From positions 124,001 to 188,000 of the forward strand of contig NZ_SJPH01000003.1 of NCBI RefSeq assembly GCF_007859815.1: a stretch of 64,000 bases of DNA, in the 5' to 3' direction. The stretch is from Botrimarina hoheduenensis (GTDB lineage: Bacteria > Planctomycetota > Planctomycetia > Pirellulales > Lacipirellulaceae). Both the position numbers and the translations under genes were made by a program. The notes beneath the pieces are model-generated. The model saw only the letters and a list, made by a program, of their open reading frames with translations. It made no database searches and was not told where the DNA came from. Positions 8,039-16,646 of this stretch are shown in pieces (the stretch's first letter is position 1; each line of letters starts with the position of its first letter).

Positions 8039-9610
8039 TCAGTTAGCTGAGGTTTCTCGGCGCCAGAGGTCTTCCGCTAAACGCAAAGCCATCTCGAGCG
8101 CGTCGGGGCCGTCGTCGTGGTCCCCGAGGGGAAAGTCACGCAGCTGGTCAAGCAGCAGCTCGGCTCCCGGAGAGCCCCTGCGAAACCGTATCCGCCGCTG
8201 CGACAGATACGGCCCCAAACGGCGGATCCGCATCGGCTTGGAGGTGTAGTTGTGCATCTCGCTTGGCACGACGCCCAGCAAGCCCTGGCGATGAAACTCT
8301 GCGATAAACTCGCCGGCCAGCAGCTGTTGCCACTGGTTCGATTCGACCCCAAACGCATCCGGTCGGAACCGCTGGCAGTGCGCCACCGCGTCCGCAACCA
8401 TTTGCGGCGTCGGGCGTCGTGCCAGGTCGGCATCGACCAACAACCGACCCTGAGAGTCCACTCCTAGCATCACGATTGCCGAATAATCTCCCTGTCGGGC
8501 GTCGCGACCTTTGCTCGGATCCAGCGCGATAGTCCGTAACCGCAGGTCCGTGGGCCAATCGTCGAACCAGACCTCTTCGCCGAAGTACGCCTCCGGCCAT
8601 TCGCACCGCTCAGGGTCTACAGGCGAGTTCTGCTTTTCCCGCTCGAACGCCGGTCGACCGCTCTCCACACGCATCCGCATCAGTGTGTAAAGGTCTTCCT
8701 CTTCCGGCCAAAGGACCTCCGCACCGGCGTGCATCGCCAAACGGTTTGCGTCGTAAAACCGTTTCGCCTCGGTGCCCGCATGGGGTCGATCGAGGTCACA
8801 GTACAAGGCTTCCCAACGGTCCCACAGCGCAACATTGGTTGGCCAGCTAACCACGCTGCGGAACAGCCGCGATCGCCAGCCCGCGGTGCGATGCAGCCGC
8901 ATCGCTAGCGCATCGCGGTGCAGCGCGGTGGCTAGATTTACAATACTTGTACGCCGCGTGCCGGCCTTTAGCAGCGTCCCGTGAAACCAGGCGTACGACG
9001 ACGATCGCTGATGCGGCGAAGCCGCCTGCACCTCATTCTCAAGGTCGTCGCAGATGATCAAGGTCGGGCGATGCGCACGGCGGCGGCGTCCGCGGATGCG
9101 TTGCCCCGTGCCATAGGCCTCGATCACGGTCCCGCCCCGCAGCTCGATGCCGCCCACCGTCCAACGCGACCCCCGCCCCACCCGCCGTGGATAGGCAGCC
9201 GCCAGTTGCTCATTTTCCAAGAGTTCGGTCTTAACGTTCTCTAGATGCGACTGTGCTTGATCCTTCGTATCGGAGACAATCCAGATATAGGGCTCGGCCC
9301 CCTCTAAGGCGGCACGCAGCACATGCGCGAGCGTGCCGATCGTGGACTTGGCACCGCCACGTGGCCCGAGCAAGTTGATCTTTGCCCCGCCGCTGGCAGG
9401 TATCTCGTCAAGCCGGTTCGCGAGCCACCGATGCATTGCCGAGGGGGGCTTCGCAAAGTGCCGGGGCAGCATCCGACGGCTCCACGAGAGCAGCCCCTCG
9501 GCCTCTTCCGCTCTTTGATTCGATACGGGTTCGCCCACAAAAGCAGATTCCACCGCACGCCGCAGTCGTCGTGTAAAACGCACGAGCGGGTCGCCATACG
9601 TTTCATTCAT
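8039..9610 (-). CDS. Terminase large subunit (packaging ATPase/nuclease)
   Basis: A 523-residue TerL. The start is ATG 9610, preceded by AGGAGG and overlapping the TerS-like stop by 8 bases (ATGAATGA). The ATPase domain has Walker A GPRGGAKST (82-90), which has an extra Gly compared with the usual form, and Walker B LIICDDLE (184-191). The nuclease domain has ALDPSKG (D364), GVESNQW (E423) and DDGPDALEMA (D500/D503), the three acidic clusters of RNase H-like TerL nucleases. All catalytic positions look intact, so packaging competence is plausible. It would pump and cut DNA at the portal. Confidence 0.95.
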   Translation of the reverse strand: MNETYGDPLVRFTRRLRRAVESAFVGEPVSNQRAEEAEGLLSWSRRMLPRHFAKPPSAMHRWLANRLDEIPASGGAKINLLGPRGGAKSTIGTLAHVLRAALEGAEPYIWIVSDTKDQAQSHLENVKTELLENEQLAAAYPRRVGRGSRWTVGGIELRGGTVIEAYGTGQRIRGRRRRAHRPTLIICDDLENEVQAASPHQRSSSYAWFHGTLLKAGTRRTSIVNLATALHRDALAMRLHRTAGWRSRLFRSVVSWPTNVALWDRWEALYCDLDRPHAGTEAKRFYDANRLAMHAGAEVLWPEEEDLYTLMRMRVESGRPAFEREKQNSPVDPERCEWPEAYFGEEVWFDDWPTDLRLRTIALDPSKGRDARQGDYSAIVMLGVDSQGRLLVDADLARRPTPQMVADAVAHCQRFRPDAFGVESNQWQQLLAGEFIAEFHRQGLLGVVPSEMHNYTSKPMRIRRLGPYLSQRRIRFRRGSPGAELLLDQLRDFPLGDHDDGPDALEMALRLAEDLWRRETSAN

Positions 9611-10127
9611 GGCGATCCTCCTGGTCATCCGATTCTTGATCCGCGTGATCGTCGTCGGGGCACCCCTCTTCGCCCGCGTCATCGTCAGCCGAACTCATCG
9701 GCCCCAACAACGGGTCCCGCAGCGTTTGCACAAGTTCCTCCAGCTTGTCGAGCACGCGCTGGCGATCCCCTTCGTGGCGAACTTCGGCGGCGATACCCGT
9801 GGCGATTGCGCTGAGCAGCCCCGCTAATTCACGCCGCGTGATTGCCCCGGCATCGCGACGACCAAAGCGCTCGGGAGCCAAGCGCTCCAGCCACCACACA
9901 CTGGCGCGCCAGTGGCGTTCGTCCCTGGCCGCCTGCTGAATGTTCCTCATGTGCGCCAGCTCAACGCCCGCTTCGCTCCGCCGCAGGGTGGCCGCAAACC
10001 GCTCATCCTGACGAGCCAAGTCGAGCAGATCTTCGATCGTGCAGCCAACGTACTTTGCCGCGGTCTCGCGGTCGCAACCAACCGACAAAACCAGACTCGC
10101 CTCGCGTTTCTGTTGATCCGTCAGCAC
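9603..10127 (-). CDS. Terminase small subunit-like DNA-binding protein
   Basis: A 174-residue protein starting at GTG 10127 with AAGGGGA upstream. The N-terminal half is helical and HTH-like (QKREASLVLSVGCDRETAAKYVGCTIEDL). RHWRASVWWLERLAPERFGRR is a stretch often seen in small terminase-like proteins of environmental phages and planctomycetes. The C-terminus is very acidic (SSADDDAGEEGCPDDDH...). Direct overlap with TerL supports a role in DNA recognition for packaging. The family assignment is by pattern and position. Confidence 0.75.
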   Translation of the reverse strand: MLTDQQKREASLVLSVGCDRETAAKYVGCTIEDLLDLARQDERFAATLRRSEAGVELAHMRNIQQAARDERHWRASVWWLERLAPERFGRRDAGAITRRELAGLLSAIATGIAAEVRHEGDRQRVLDKLEELVQTLRDPLLGPMSSADDDAGEEGCPDDDHADQESDDQEDRHE

Positions 10128-10258
10128 GCCGAGTCCCCTTGTTCAAATGAATGCGCTCTTCAACGCTCTGCACATATCGATCCACGCCGCGGGTTAGTCG
10201 CACGATGGTCGTCAGCGATAAGCCATCGGCAACAGGCTCTCAGCCTTTATCGCGTATC

Positions 10259-11371
10259 TCACAGATACTCGAACGAGACCACCGCCCGTCCCGCCGAGCT
10301 GCGGTACTGTCGAAACGCCGAGCGGTGCCGTCGGCTTCCCTGACCGGTCTTGTTCACCTTCACAGCACGCCACAACGGGGAGTCACGGCAGTGGTTAATC
10401 AATGCCGGATGGCTGCTTGTCACGTTGATTCTCAAGCCCTCGGCGCGGTGCATTTCTGCAACCGCTGAAACGGTCCGCATCCCGATCCCGATCCCTTGAT
10501 AGTCCGGCAGCGTCACGATCCGCGTGAAGCGGCGATGCCGCGGCTTAGCGATCACGGGCAATGTCGCCGCAAAGCTGACCGGCTCCCCGTTCCAGGTGGC
10601 CAGATAGGAGCGCGCCTGCGGCGCAATCGTTCCGGTCAGATAGTGATGACGTGCAAACAGTTGCCACGCTTCCACGCTGCAGCGATGGATTTCCAGTCGC
10701 ACATCGGGGCGCCGAAGACGCCTCCGGGTTAGCGTGCCGGTGGACATATCGAGCACCCAATCGGGCTCGAGCCAGTCTGCCACATCGTAGTGGCAGGTGA
10801 CCCCAACAAAGCGGCATCCGATCCGCTCTTTGCGAATCCCCTTCGCGATCGCCGCCGAGCAGACCCGCGCAACGTTGCGGTCCACAACGCTCGTGAATTC
10901 GTCGAATACCACAATCGGTTTGGCGGCGTTAGGACTGCGCGGCACCGATCCGATCGCCAGAGCCCGCGCTAGATCGCAACGGAATTGTTCTCCATTGGAG
11001 AGCACTCGATACGGCTTGACCCACGACGGCGGCGAGCCAAAACCGACCGCAGTGAACAGCTCGACGATCGTCCGCACTCCTCCCGTTTCTCCCAACGTCT
11101 CTTCAAAGCAATCCAACACCGCTCTGTCGGCGGGCCAAGCGCCCGCCCCGTAGAGCGCTGCCGCGTAGCGCTCACGCGCGACGGTGCTCTTTCCACTTCC
11201 CGAGGGCCCGACAATCAGCCCAATAGACCAATCCTCGTCGTCGTCAGGCAGCTCGACCGAGAAACGCTCACTCGCACGTTCCGTGAGCGGCACATCGAAC
11301 ATGCCGGCTACCTGTTGCACACGAAACGAGTCGTGTACCGGGCACTGAACTTCCACTTCGACCGTAGACAT
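10259..11371 (-). CDS. ABC-type ATPase fused to GNAT-like acetyltransferase domain (COG2401 type)
   Basis: A 370-residue two-domain protein. The ATPase has Walker A GPSGSGKST (55-63), an ABC signature-like LSNGEQFRCDLARAL (124-138) and Walker B IVVFDEFTS (153-161). From about 228 the GNAT-like part shows RHHYLTG (241-247) and the acetyl-CoA loop pattern LPDYQGIGIG (288-297). There are no membrane segments. This matches the architecture known as COG2401 (ABC ATPase with predicted acetyltransferase), whose function is unknown. It sits between the ParB-like and terminase genes. A role in packaging, DNA handling or modification is inference only. The frame is complete, with all ATPase motifs intact. 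Confidence 0.88.
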   Translation of the reverse strand: MSTVEVEVQCPVHDSFRVQQVAGMFDVPLTERASERFSVELPDDDEDWSIGLIVGPSGSGKSTVARERYAAALYGAGAWPADRAVLDCFEETLGETGGVRTIVELFTAVGFGSPPSWVKPYRVLSNGEQFRCDLARALAIGSVPRSPNAAKPIVVFDEFTSVVDRNVARVCSAAIAKGIRKERIGCRFVGVTCHYDVADWLEPDWVLDMSTGTLTRRRLRRPDVRLEIHRCSVEAWQLFARHHYLTGTIAPQARSYLATWNGEPVSFAATLPVIAKPRHRRFTRIVTLPDYQGIGIGMRTVSAVAEMHRAEGLRINVTSSHPALINHCRDSPLWRAVKVNKTGQGSRRHRSAFRQYRSSAGRAVVSFEYL

Positions 11372-11416
11372 CGGTGCTCCTCTGTAAGCGATTCAAGAAA
11401 CAACGCGGGGCGGCCG

Positions 11417-11971
11417 TCACAGCGTCAGCACCCGACAGCGCAACCCCTCGCCGCGAAAGCGCTCATACATCTGCTCCTGCTGTTGCTCATCACTCACCTC
11501 GATAACGATCTGGTAGCTCACAGGGATCTCAACCTCGGGCGGCGGAGCCAGCTTTTGATTTTCAGCGTCGAGCTCGCGCCGCAGCTTGGCAAACAGTTCT
11601 CCGATCGGCTCGCTGGCTGGCTGTGTGGTGTTGAGCAAATCGGCGAGCATCGCCTCGTCGATCCCCGCCAGCGATGCCAACGGATCGTGGGTCAACAAGA
11701 CCTTCTCCGCTTCCTCATCGTTGAGATCGAGCACCAGCACCGGTACCTCGTCGCTGGGGGTGGTCGAGGCCCGCAGGTGTCCATCGACAATCTGCAACGT
11801 GCCATCTGCCAACTCACGCACCAACAGAGCGTCCGCAATTCCAACGTCGGCCAGCACCCCTTTCAGCACGTCACGCTGAAAGCGGCTGTGCGTACGCCAG
11901 TTCTTGGGATGCGGCTTCAGATCGCCCGCACGCACGCGCCGCAACTCTTTAACCCGATCGCGATACTTCAT
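11417..11971 (-). CDS. ParB/Srx-like nuclease-domain protein
   Basis: A 184-residue protein with an N-terminal ParB-like fold: VRAGDLKPHPKNWRTH (14-28), LKGVLADVGIADALLVRE and the signature IVDGHLRA (61-68). The signature binds CTP in ParB and is often enzymatic in phage ParB-like proteins. No HTH like that of chromosomal ParB is seen. The C-terminus (PVSYQIVIEVSDEQQQEQMYERFRGEGLRCRVLTL) is also common in phage ParB-like proteins. It overlaps the upstream TM gene by 4 bases. Its place directly before the COG2401-type gene suggests that the two act together. Confidence 0.87.
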   Translation of the reverse strand: MKYRDRVKELRRVRAGDLKPHPKNWRTHSRFQRDVLKGVLADVGIADALLVRELADGTLQIVDGHLRASTTPSDEVPVLVLDLNDEEAEKVLLTHDPLASLAGIDEAMLADLLNTTQPASEPIGELFAKLRRELDAENQKLAPPPEVEIPVSYQIVIEVSDEQQQEQMYERFRGEGLRCRVLTL

Positions 11972-12204
11972 GGTCGCCCCCTTCCTGTCAGAACACGAAC
12001 ATCCGATTTCAAGAGCGAAACATCGGCTTGCAGATGCGCCAGCTCCGCCTCAACCCTTGCAAGACGCTCACGACTCGTAGTCGAGAGGTCCCAAACATTC
12101 CACAGCGTGGCTCCTACCAGTGTCAGGATCGCCAACGCCAGTGAACAAAGCCCTCCCCAGTCGGCCGGAGCCAGCCTCACTCGATCACTCGAATACCGCA
12201 CCAT
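11968..12204 (-). CDS. Small single-TM coiled-coil protein
   Basis: A 78-residue protein starting at ATG 12204, with GGGAG 5 bases upstream; a GTG two codons earlier is an alternative. It has one transmembrane helix (about residues 15-37, GGLCSLALAILTLVGATLWNVW) and then a coiled-coil (SRERLARVEAELAHLQADVSLLKSDV). This layout resembles phage lysis-accessory proteins (Rz/holin-partner-like) or gp-type membrane anchors, but it is too general to decide. It overlaps the ParB-like gene. Confidence 0.75.
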   Translation of the reverse strand: MVRYSSDRVRLAPADWGGLCSLALAILTLVGATLWNVWDLSTTSRERLARVEAELAHLQADVSLLKSDVRVLTGRGRP

Positions 12205-12320
12205 GCTCACTCCCGCTACTTACGAACGCCCCGCTAACGATCCTCACAACTAGCACGTCAATCGCTGCCGTCCCTGCCACAATCCTGTGTCCCGCTGCTC
12301 CCGATCGACACGCCGCGCGC

Positions 12321-13169
12321 TTACGGTCCGGGCGCGGGAGGGATGATCGGGGCTCCGCTGCTACGCACCCCTGTGGTTGAGCCACCATGAACGCCCGACG
12401 CGTTCGCATCGGTCCGCGTTGCTCCGTAGTAGCTGTTCAGATTGGTCGGCCAAGGGCCGATATCCGCGGGCAACTCGGTGACAGGGATCCCCTCGGCAAG
12501 GATCTCTAATCGATCCTCCGTAAAAACCCGGTCCAAACGGGGAACCGTGTCGACCATCTCCGTCGAAGTGAAGAAGGCCGCGGGGTTGTACGCCGCGAGA
12601 TCGGCGTCCGAGAGCGCGAATCCCTCGCTCCACGCCTCTTCGCGTGCTTTGCCGAACAGCTCGATCGCCATATTCGCGTAGACCCGCCGCAAATACTGTC
12701 CGACCTGCCCCGCGAAAGCTGTCGAGATCTCCATCTCCTTACGATTCTCGGTGTGCTGCATGGCCTCGGACATCGAAACCAGCACCATCCCAGCCCACCG
12801 CCGCAAGAAGGGATTCCGCACTTTGAAGAACGGGATCGGATACACCCGAAACACTTCACCCGCGGGACGCGAATGGTGCGCCTCCATGTTGTCGATGCCC
12901 GGCGGCACGGCACGCCCCGCCAGAATGCTCGCGGCTCTCAGATAAAGCTTGTGAACCCGTTTGCACGTATTGATCGAGGGTGGGATCCGCAGATCAACGT
13001 CCTCATGGTGCATCACGTGGAACAGGTTACGCCCCACGAGGTCTACCCAGTCCAGGATCTGGGGGTTCAAGCTCCCCACATCGTTCGACCAGTTCGGTAC
13101 GGCGTACCCGGCGTCTCCGAAAACGCCGACTCGATACCACAGCACGGCGTCGGTATTGGTTAGCGGCAT
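12321..13169 (-). CDS. Uncharacterised 282-aa protein of the capsid cassette
   Basis: A 282-residue soluble protein starting at ATG 13169 with AAAGGAG 5 bases upstream. I do not recognise the family. Seen: an aromatic N-terminus (NTDAVLWYRVGVFGDAGYAVPNWSNDVG), a His-rich stretch (LFHVMHHEDVDLRIPPSINTC), mixed helices (RRWAGMVLVSMSEAMQHTENRKEMEISTAFAGQVGQYLRR) and a low-complexity Gly/Ser/Pro tail. There is no signal peptide or membrane helix. The well-placed ribosome site and conserved position in the same-strand cluster support a real gene. It could be a virion component or an enzyme. Confidence 0.72.
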   Translation of the reverse strand: MPLTNTDAVLWYRVGVFGDAGYAVPNWSNDVGSLNPQILDWVDLVGRNLFHVMHHEDVDLRIPPSINTCKRVHKLYLRAASILAGRAVPPGIDNMEAHHSRPAGEVFRVYPIPFFKVRNPFLRRWAGMVLVSMSEAMQHTENRKEMEISTAFAGQVGQYLRRVYANMAIELFGKAREEAWSEGFALSDADLAAYNPAAFFTSTEMVDTVPRLDRVFTEDRLEILAEGIPVTELPADIGPWPTNLNSYYGATRTDANASGVHGGSTTGVRSSGAPIIPPAPGP

Positions 13170-13242
13170 CACAGCTCCTTTGAATCGATCAAAAAAAGGG
13201 GAAGGTACGAACTGCTACTGGCACTCAGCGCACCGAGGGAAC

Positions 13243-14595
13243 TCACTCTTTGCGACCGGCAAGCTGCTGGCGGATGAGCGAATCGAGGCTCGTCAGCCAC
13301 TCAACCGAACCGGGAAACTTCCGGGCTAATTGTTCGCCGGCCCACTGATGTGCCTTAGCGAATTCATCGGTTGCGTAGGGCACGTAGTGCGTCTCACGGA
13401 TCGACTGCTGGGGTGGCGGTGCCGTATCGATCGCGATCGGACGGCTCGTAGCACCGGCAACGTTTCCGGCTGTAGCAGCCGTGCTCCTTCGTTTGCGCCA
13501 CCATAGCGCTGCTGCCATGAGCCCTACAGCCGGCGTGCCGACACCGAGCAAGGCAGCCAACCATTCGACGCGCCCCGCCGATCGCGCCGCGTTTCCAATC
13601 GTTGTTGCTCCCTCCGCCAAACGCTCGAGCCGTTCCCGCAGAAACTCGTCGCGCTGCTCGGCTCGGTCATTCTCGGCATGCCTGTCACCGCGAGGTGTTA
13701 GCTCGGCCAATCGGGTGTCGATCCGCGTGAAGCCTTCTGATACACGTTGGTCGAGATCAACAAGCCGACGATCGCTCGCGGCAAGTCGCTCCTCGATACC
13801 TGATGACCAAGCAGCGGAGAGTGGCAACTGACGCGGCTGCGTCTCTTCTTGTGGAGCCGATGCTGGAACCTCAACAGGAAGTGCCGCGTCAGACTCCGGC
13901 AATCGCCCCAGCAGTCGCTGCAAGGGGCGACCGAAAGTCGCATAGGTTTCCCCCTGCCGAGCGCCCCACACCACACCAACCAACCTGCCGGCGGCGTTGA
14001 GCACCGGTCCGCCGCTGTCACCCGGTCGAACCTGCCCACGCAGCCTGAGGCTAGGAAAGACGGCCCCCTCGGGCCGTGCGAGCCCCAGCACGGGGCCACG
14101 CACACATCGGGCCATGCCCGTTGGTCCATAGCCGCAGGCCGTCAACAATCCGGCCGAGGGCGTGTCTTCGTGGATCGCTTCGATCGGTGCCGGGCTAGCT
14201 GCGACCCGCCGGGTCGCTACGAGCGCCAGATCGTGCTGACGGTCGATCGATAGCAGCTTACCTGGCAGCGCTGGCTGACCTTGCAGACCAATCTCAATCG
14301 GGCCGTTCCCTTCGAACACGTGCGCACAGGTCAGAAAGTAGCTGAGATCGCCGCGATGGGCGATCAGCGTGCACGTTCCCAACGAACTGCCTGTTGCCGT
14401 CTTCTGACCGATCCTCGCCATCGGAGTCGACGGCAACGACGCAGCGGGTGAGTCTAGGCCGACTGGCGCACAACCCTCGGGACCGCACACGCTGGCCGCT
14501 GCGCTGTCGAGACCGGTACCGAGCAGCGCTATTAACAACCTTGCCGCAATTGCGACCCTGACTAGATCCTGTCTTAGGGGCTTCGCTCCGCTCAT
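13243..14595 (-). CDS. Membrane-anchored trypsin-like serine protease
   Basis: A 450-residue protein with a signal-anchor-like N-terminus (VAIAARLLIALLGTGL). It has a trypsin/HtrA-like domain with the triad His92 (TCAHVF), Asp122 (QHDLAL) and Ser194 (RPGDSGGPVLN). A coiled-coil follows (about 265-330), then a transmembrane helix (about 345-366) and a short basic/His-containing tail. The protease would face the periplasm or envelope side with the tail in the cytoplasm. All catalytic residues are present. It is encoded in the same strand and direction as the packaging genes, which is unusual; roles in lysis, entry, or simple host gene neighbourhood are all possible. Confidence 0.85.
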   Translation of the reverse strand: MSGAKPLRQDLVRVAIAARLLIALLGTGLDSAAASVCGPEGCAPVGLDSPAASLPSTPMARIGQKTATGSSLGTCTLIAHRGDLSYFLTCAHVFEGNGPIEIGLQGQPALPGKLLSIDRQHDLALVATRRVAASPAPIEAIHEDTPSAGLLTACGYGPTGMARCVRGPVLGLARPEGAVFPSLRLRGQVRPGDSGGPVLNAAGRLVGVVWGARQGETYATFGRPLQRLLGRLPESDAALPVEVPASAPQEETQPRQLPLSAAWSSGIEERLAASDRRLVDLDQRVSEGFTRIDTRLAELTPRGDRHAENDRAEQRDEFLRERLERLAEGATTIGNAARSAGRVEWLAALLGVGTPAVGLMAAALWWRKRRSTAATAGNVAGATSRPIAIDTAPPPQQSIRETHYVPYATDEFAKAHQWAGEQLARKFPGSVEWLTSLDSLIRQQLAGRKE

Positions 14596-14705
14596 CTTCG
14601 CTGCTCCCCTAAGGCCCAGAAAATCATCCGACGGCTTGATTCAAGTTGCCCGCGCTGCCGACTACGCACTTTGGGCATCACTAGTTGCACCGCGACGCCG
14701 TCTCG

Positions 14706-15284
14706 CTAACCATCAACCAGGGTGAACGCGTAGCGATAGAACGGGCTCCGCGCGAGATCGGCTGGCTCGGTCAGTCGATCCGCCAGATGGGGCGTCGGGT
14801 CGACTCCGCCGGCGATGCGATCGGCCATGGCACACGCTTGACTGCAGAAAGGAGGTCGATGCTCGATCGCGCTGTCTTCTACTTCTGCGGTCACAAACGT
14901 CCGCACGATTGGCAAATGGAGCAACGCGGCCGCAGCGACTCCGGCGTAACCGTAGTCACACCCCGCAAGCCGACGCATGTAACGTGTCGAGGCGAAGCGG
15001 TCGTATTCGGGCCAACGGTTGCTCGGATTTACACGAAAGACATCGATCTTTCCGGGATAACGAAGCACCTGGCTTGCGAGGGTCACGGCACGTCCGCCGT
15101 ACCATTCGCGAACCTCAAGGCAGAACGGAACCTCTCCCCACCAAGCCACCTTCGCCGCGTGCGAGTGCAATCCGCGTCCCGCGATCGAGATCAATCCGCG
15201 ACGGCGGAAGAGCAGCAGATCGCCGTCGTAAAGCTCGATCTTTGCCACCGAGAGCGGACGATACGTGCGGTACGCAAGTGTCAT
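14706..15284 (-). CDS. YiiX/permuted NlpC-P60 (papain-like) peptidase or amidase-like protein
   Basis: A 192-residue protein. The start is ATG 15284 with CAGGAGT upstream. It shows the circularly permuted NlpC/P60 (YiiX/YebB, LRAT-like) pattern: YDGDLLLFRRRG (19-30), the catalytic His in LHSHAAKV (His42), and the later catalytic Cys in PPFCSQACA (Cys147). It might cleave amide or thioester bonds, for example in peptidoglycan or lipids. It is the first gene of the cassette and follows a terminator, so transcription of the cassette probably begins just upstream. It may provide a lysis-type function. Confidence 0.8.
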   Translation of the reverse strand: MTLAYRTYRPLSVAKIELYDGDLLLFRRRGLISIAGRGLHSHAAKVAWWGEVPFCLEVREWYGGRAVTLASQVLRYPGKIDVFRVNPSNRWPEYDRFASTRYMRRLAGCDYGYAGVAAAALLHLPIVRTFVTAEVEDSAIEHRPPFCSQACAMADRIAGGVDPTPHLADRLTEPADLARSPFYRYAFTLVDG

Positions 15285-15317
15285 TGAGATCAGACTCCTG
15301 CCTGACAGTAGGTGCGC

Positions 15318-15361
15318 AAAAAAAGGGCCCGACTCAGGCAAATCGCCTGTGTCGGGCCCTT
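15318..15361 (-). terminator. Rho-independent terminator (minus strand)
   Basis: A 14-bp inverted repeat with one mismatch, gggcccgactcagg (15325-15338) and cctgtgtcgggccc (15346-15359), with a 7-base loop. On the minus strand it is followed by seven T (15324-15318). It ends the transcript of the DNase I-like gene and separates it from the capsid cassette, whose first gene starts 34 bases further on. Confidence 0.85.
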
Positions 15362-15545
15362 GGTAAGACGCTATCGAACTTGCTTAACGCAAGCCGCAGC
15401 TCTTCAAGACGCCATCGATTGTTTCAACGGGGCCATTATACCGCGCTGGGTGGCCAATCTCTTGCACAAACTGTGGGAAATCGCGTGCGCTCTACTTCTC
15501 GTGCGGTACCCGCCAGGGCTCGCTGCCAACGCGTGACTCCGCGGC

Positions 15546-16646
15546 TTAGCGCCGCGCCGCGACTGTGCCGATCGTGTGGCTCTCATACGCGGAAAATTCG
15601 CCCCACACCGGCAGATGATCGGAGACTTCAAGCGCCTGCTCTTCCGTCAAGCCGATCGCCCGTCGGTAGTCGTAAACGCCGGCGGTGCCCGTGAACTCGG
15701 TCGTCGCGACACGTGAGATCAACAGATTGTCGTGCAACCTTGAGCCGCGTGTATTCGTCGGCCCGCTACGCACAAGCGGATAGATGCCCGGCACGTTTGC
15801 CAAGAGATGCAAGTCGCTCGGAATCAGATCACGTCCGGCCGGGTCCTGTCGATAAGCACTCGAGACGGGCACGTTCGTGTTCAGATCACCCAACAGAATG
15901 ACGTCGTCTTCCGTGGCACCACCGATGTCCATCCGCTGCACCGCCTGAAAGGCGCCGTACAATGCGTCGAGCTCTTGCGGGGCCTCGTCCGGATCCGTGT
16001 GAATGTTCATCAGCACAAAAGTGAAGGCCTGGTCGGGCGGTGCCAGCCGCGTGCGAAACATCATCACATGCGGCGGACGATGCAGCCGATCTTCCGGATC
16101 GTTCATCACAAAGTCGATCTGCGGATTCGCCTCGATCGTTTGCGTGTTGTACAAGAACGCGTAGCGCTCCGTGCTGGTGGTTCGACCAAGCCGGCGGCTC
16201 ACACTAGCGGCGTAGCGTGATCGCCCGTCGGCATTGACATAGTAGCGCAAGAAATTGTCGATAAAGTAATCATCTTGGGTGCGGATCTCTTGGATCGCGA
16301 TCACATCGAACATCCGCACCATCGAAGCAATCGCGTTCATCACATATTGCTTCTGCGCCTTTGCGTCACCGAACGTCTGGATATTGAACGAGGCGATCCG
16401 TACCGTAGGTGTCGGCGTCTGAAAGTTCGGCACGGGGCCCTGTAACGCAACCTGTTGAGGGGCCGGTTGCGCGTAGTAGGCCGGCTGCGATTGCTGCTGT
16501 ACGGCACCGCTAAATCCACCCCGCACGCTAGCGCCCAACGTGTTCGCCACACGGCGCACCTCGGGAGGCAACAGACCCGAGATCATCGACCAACCGCCGC
16601 CCAACAGCACTGCGAGCAAGGCCAAGGGCGCTAAGCGTTGCAGCAC
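15546..16646 (-). CDS. Secreted DNase I-like endonuclease/exonuclease/phosphatase family protein
   Basis: A 366-residue protein with an N-terminal hydrophobic anchor (LAPLALLAVLLGGGWSMI), a Gln/Pro-rich linker, and from about residue 80 an EEP fold. Motifs in order: VRIASFNIQTFG, VIAIQEIR, RYAFLYNT, FVLMNIHTDPDEA, VILLGDLNTN, RLHDNLLIS and VSDHLPVWGEF. These supply the metal-binding Asn/Glu, the catalytic His and the DxN and SDH motifs. It probably hydrolyses extracellular or periplasmic DNA or phosphoesters. It lies at the right border of the phage-like cassette and has its own terminator. Confidence 0.9.
   Translation of the reverse strand: MLQRLAPLALLAVLLGGGWSMISGLLPPEVRRVANTLGASVRGGFSGAVQQQSQPAYYAQPAPQQVALQGPVPNFQTPTPTVRIASFNIQTFGDAKAQKQYVMNAIASMVRMFDVIAIQEIRTQDDYFIDNFLRYYVNADGRSRYAASVSRRLGRTTSTERYAFLYNTQTIEANPQIDFVMNDPEDRLHRPPHVMMFRTRLAPPDQAFTFVLMNIHTDPDEAPQELDALYGAFQAVQRMDIGGATEDDVILLGDLNTNVPVSSAYRQDPAGRDLIPSDLHLLANVPGIYPLVRSGPTNTRGSRLHDNLLISRVATTEFTGTAGVYDYRRAIGLTEEQALEVSDHLPVWGEFSAYESHTIGTVAARR

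Noticed and set aside
10003..10203. 66-aa minus-strand frame between the COG2401-type and TerS-like genes
   Set aside because: Most of it overlaps the TerS-like gene in another frame, and the protein has no support.
10985..12253. 422-aa plus-strand frame across the ParB-like gene
   Set aside because: It is antisense to the COG2401-type, ParB-like and TM genes, which have intact motifs and coupled overlaps.
784..15284. Complete inducible prophage
   Set aside because: No integrase, att repeats, repressor, replication or tail genes are visible in the window, and both flanks are ordinary host genes.
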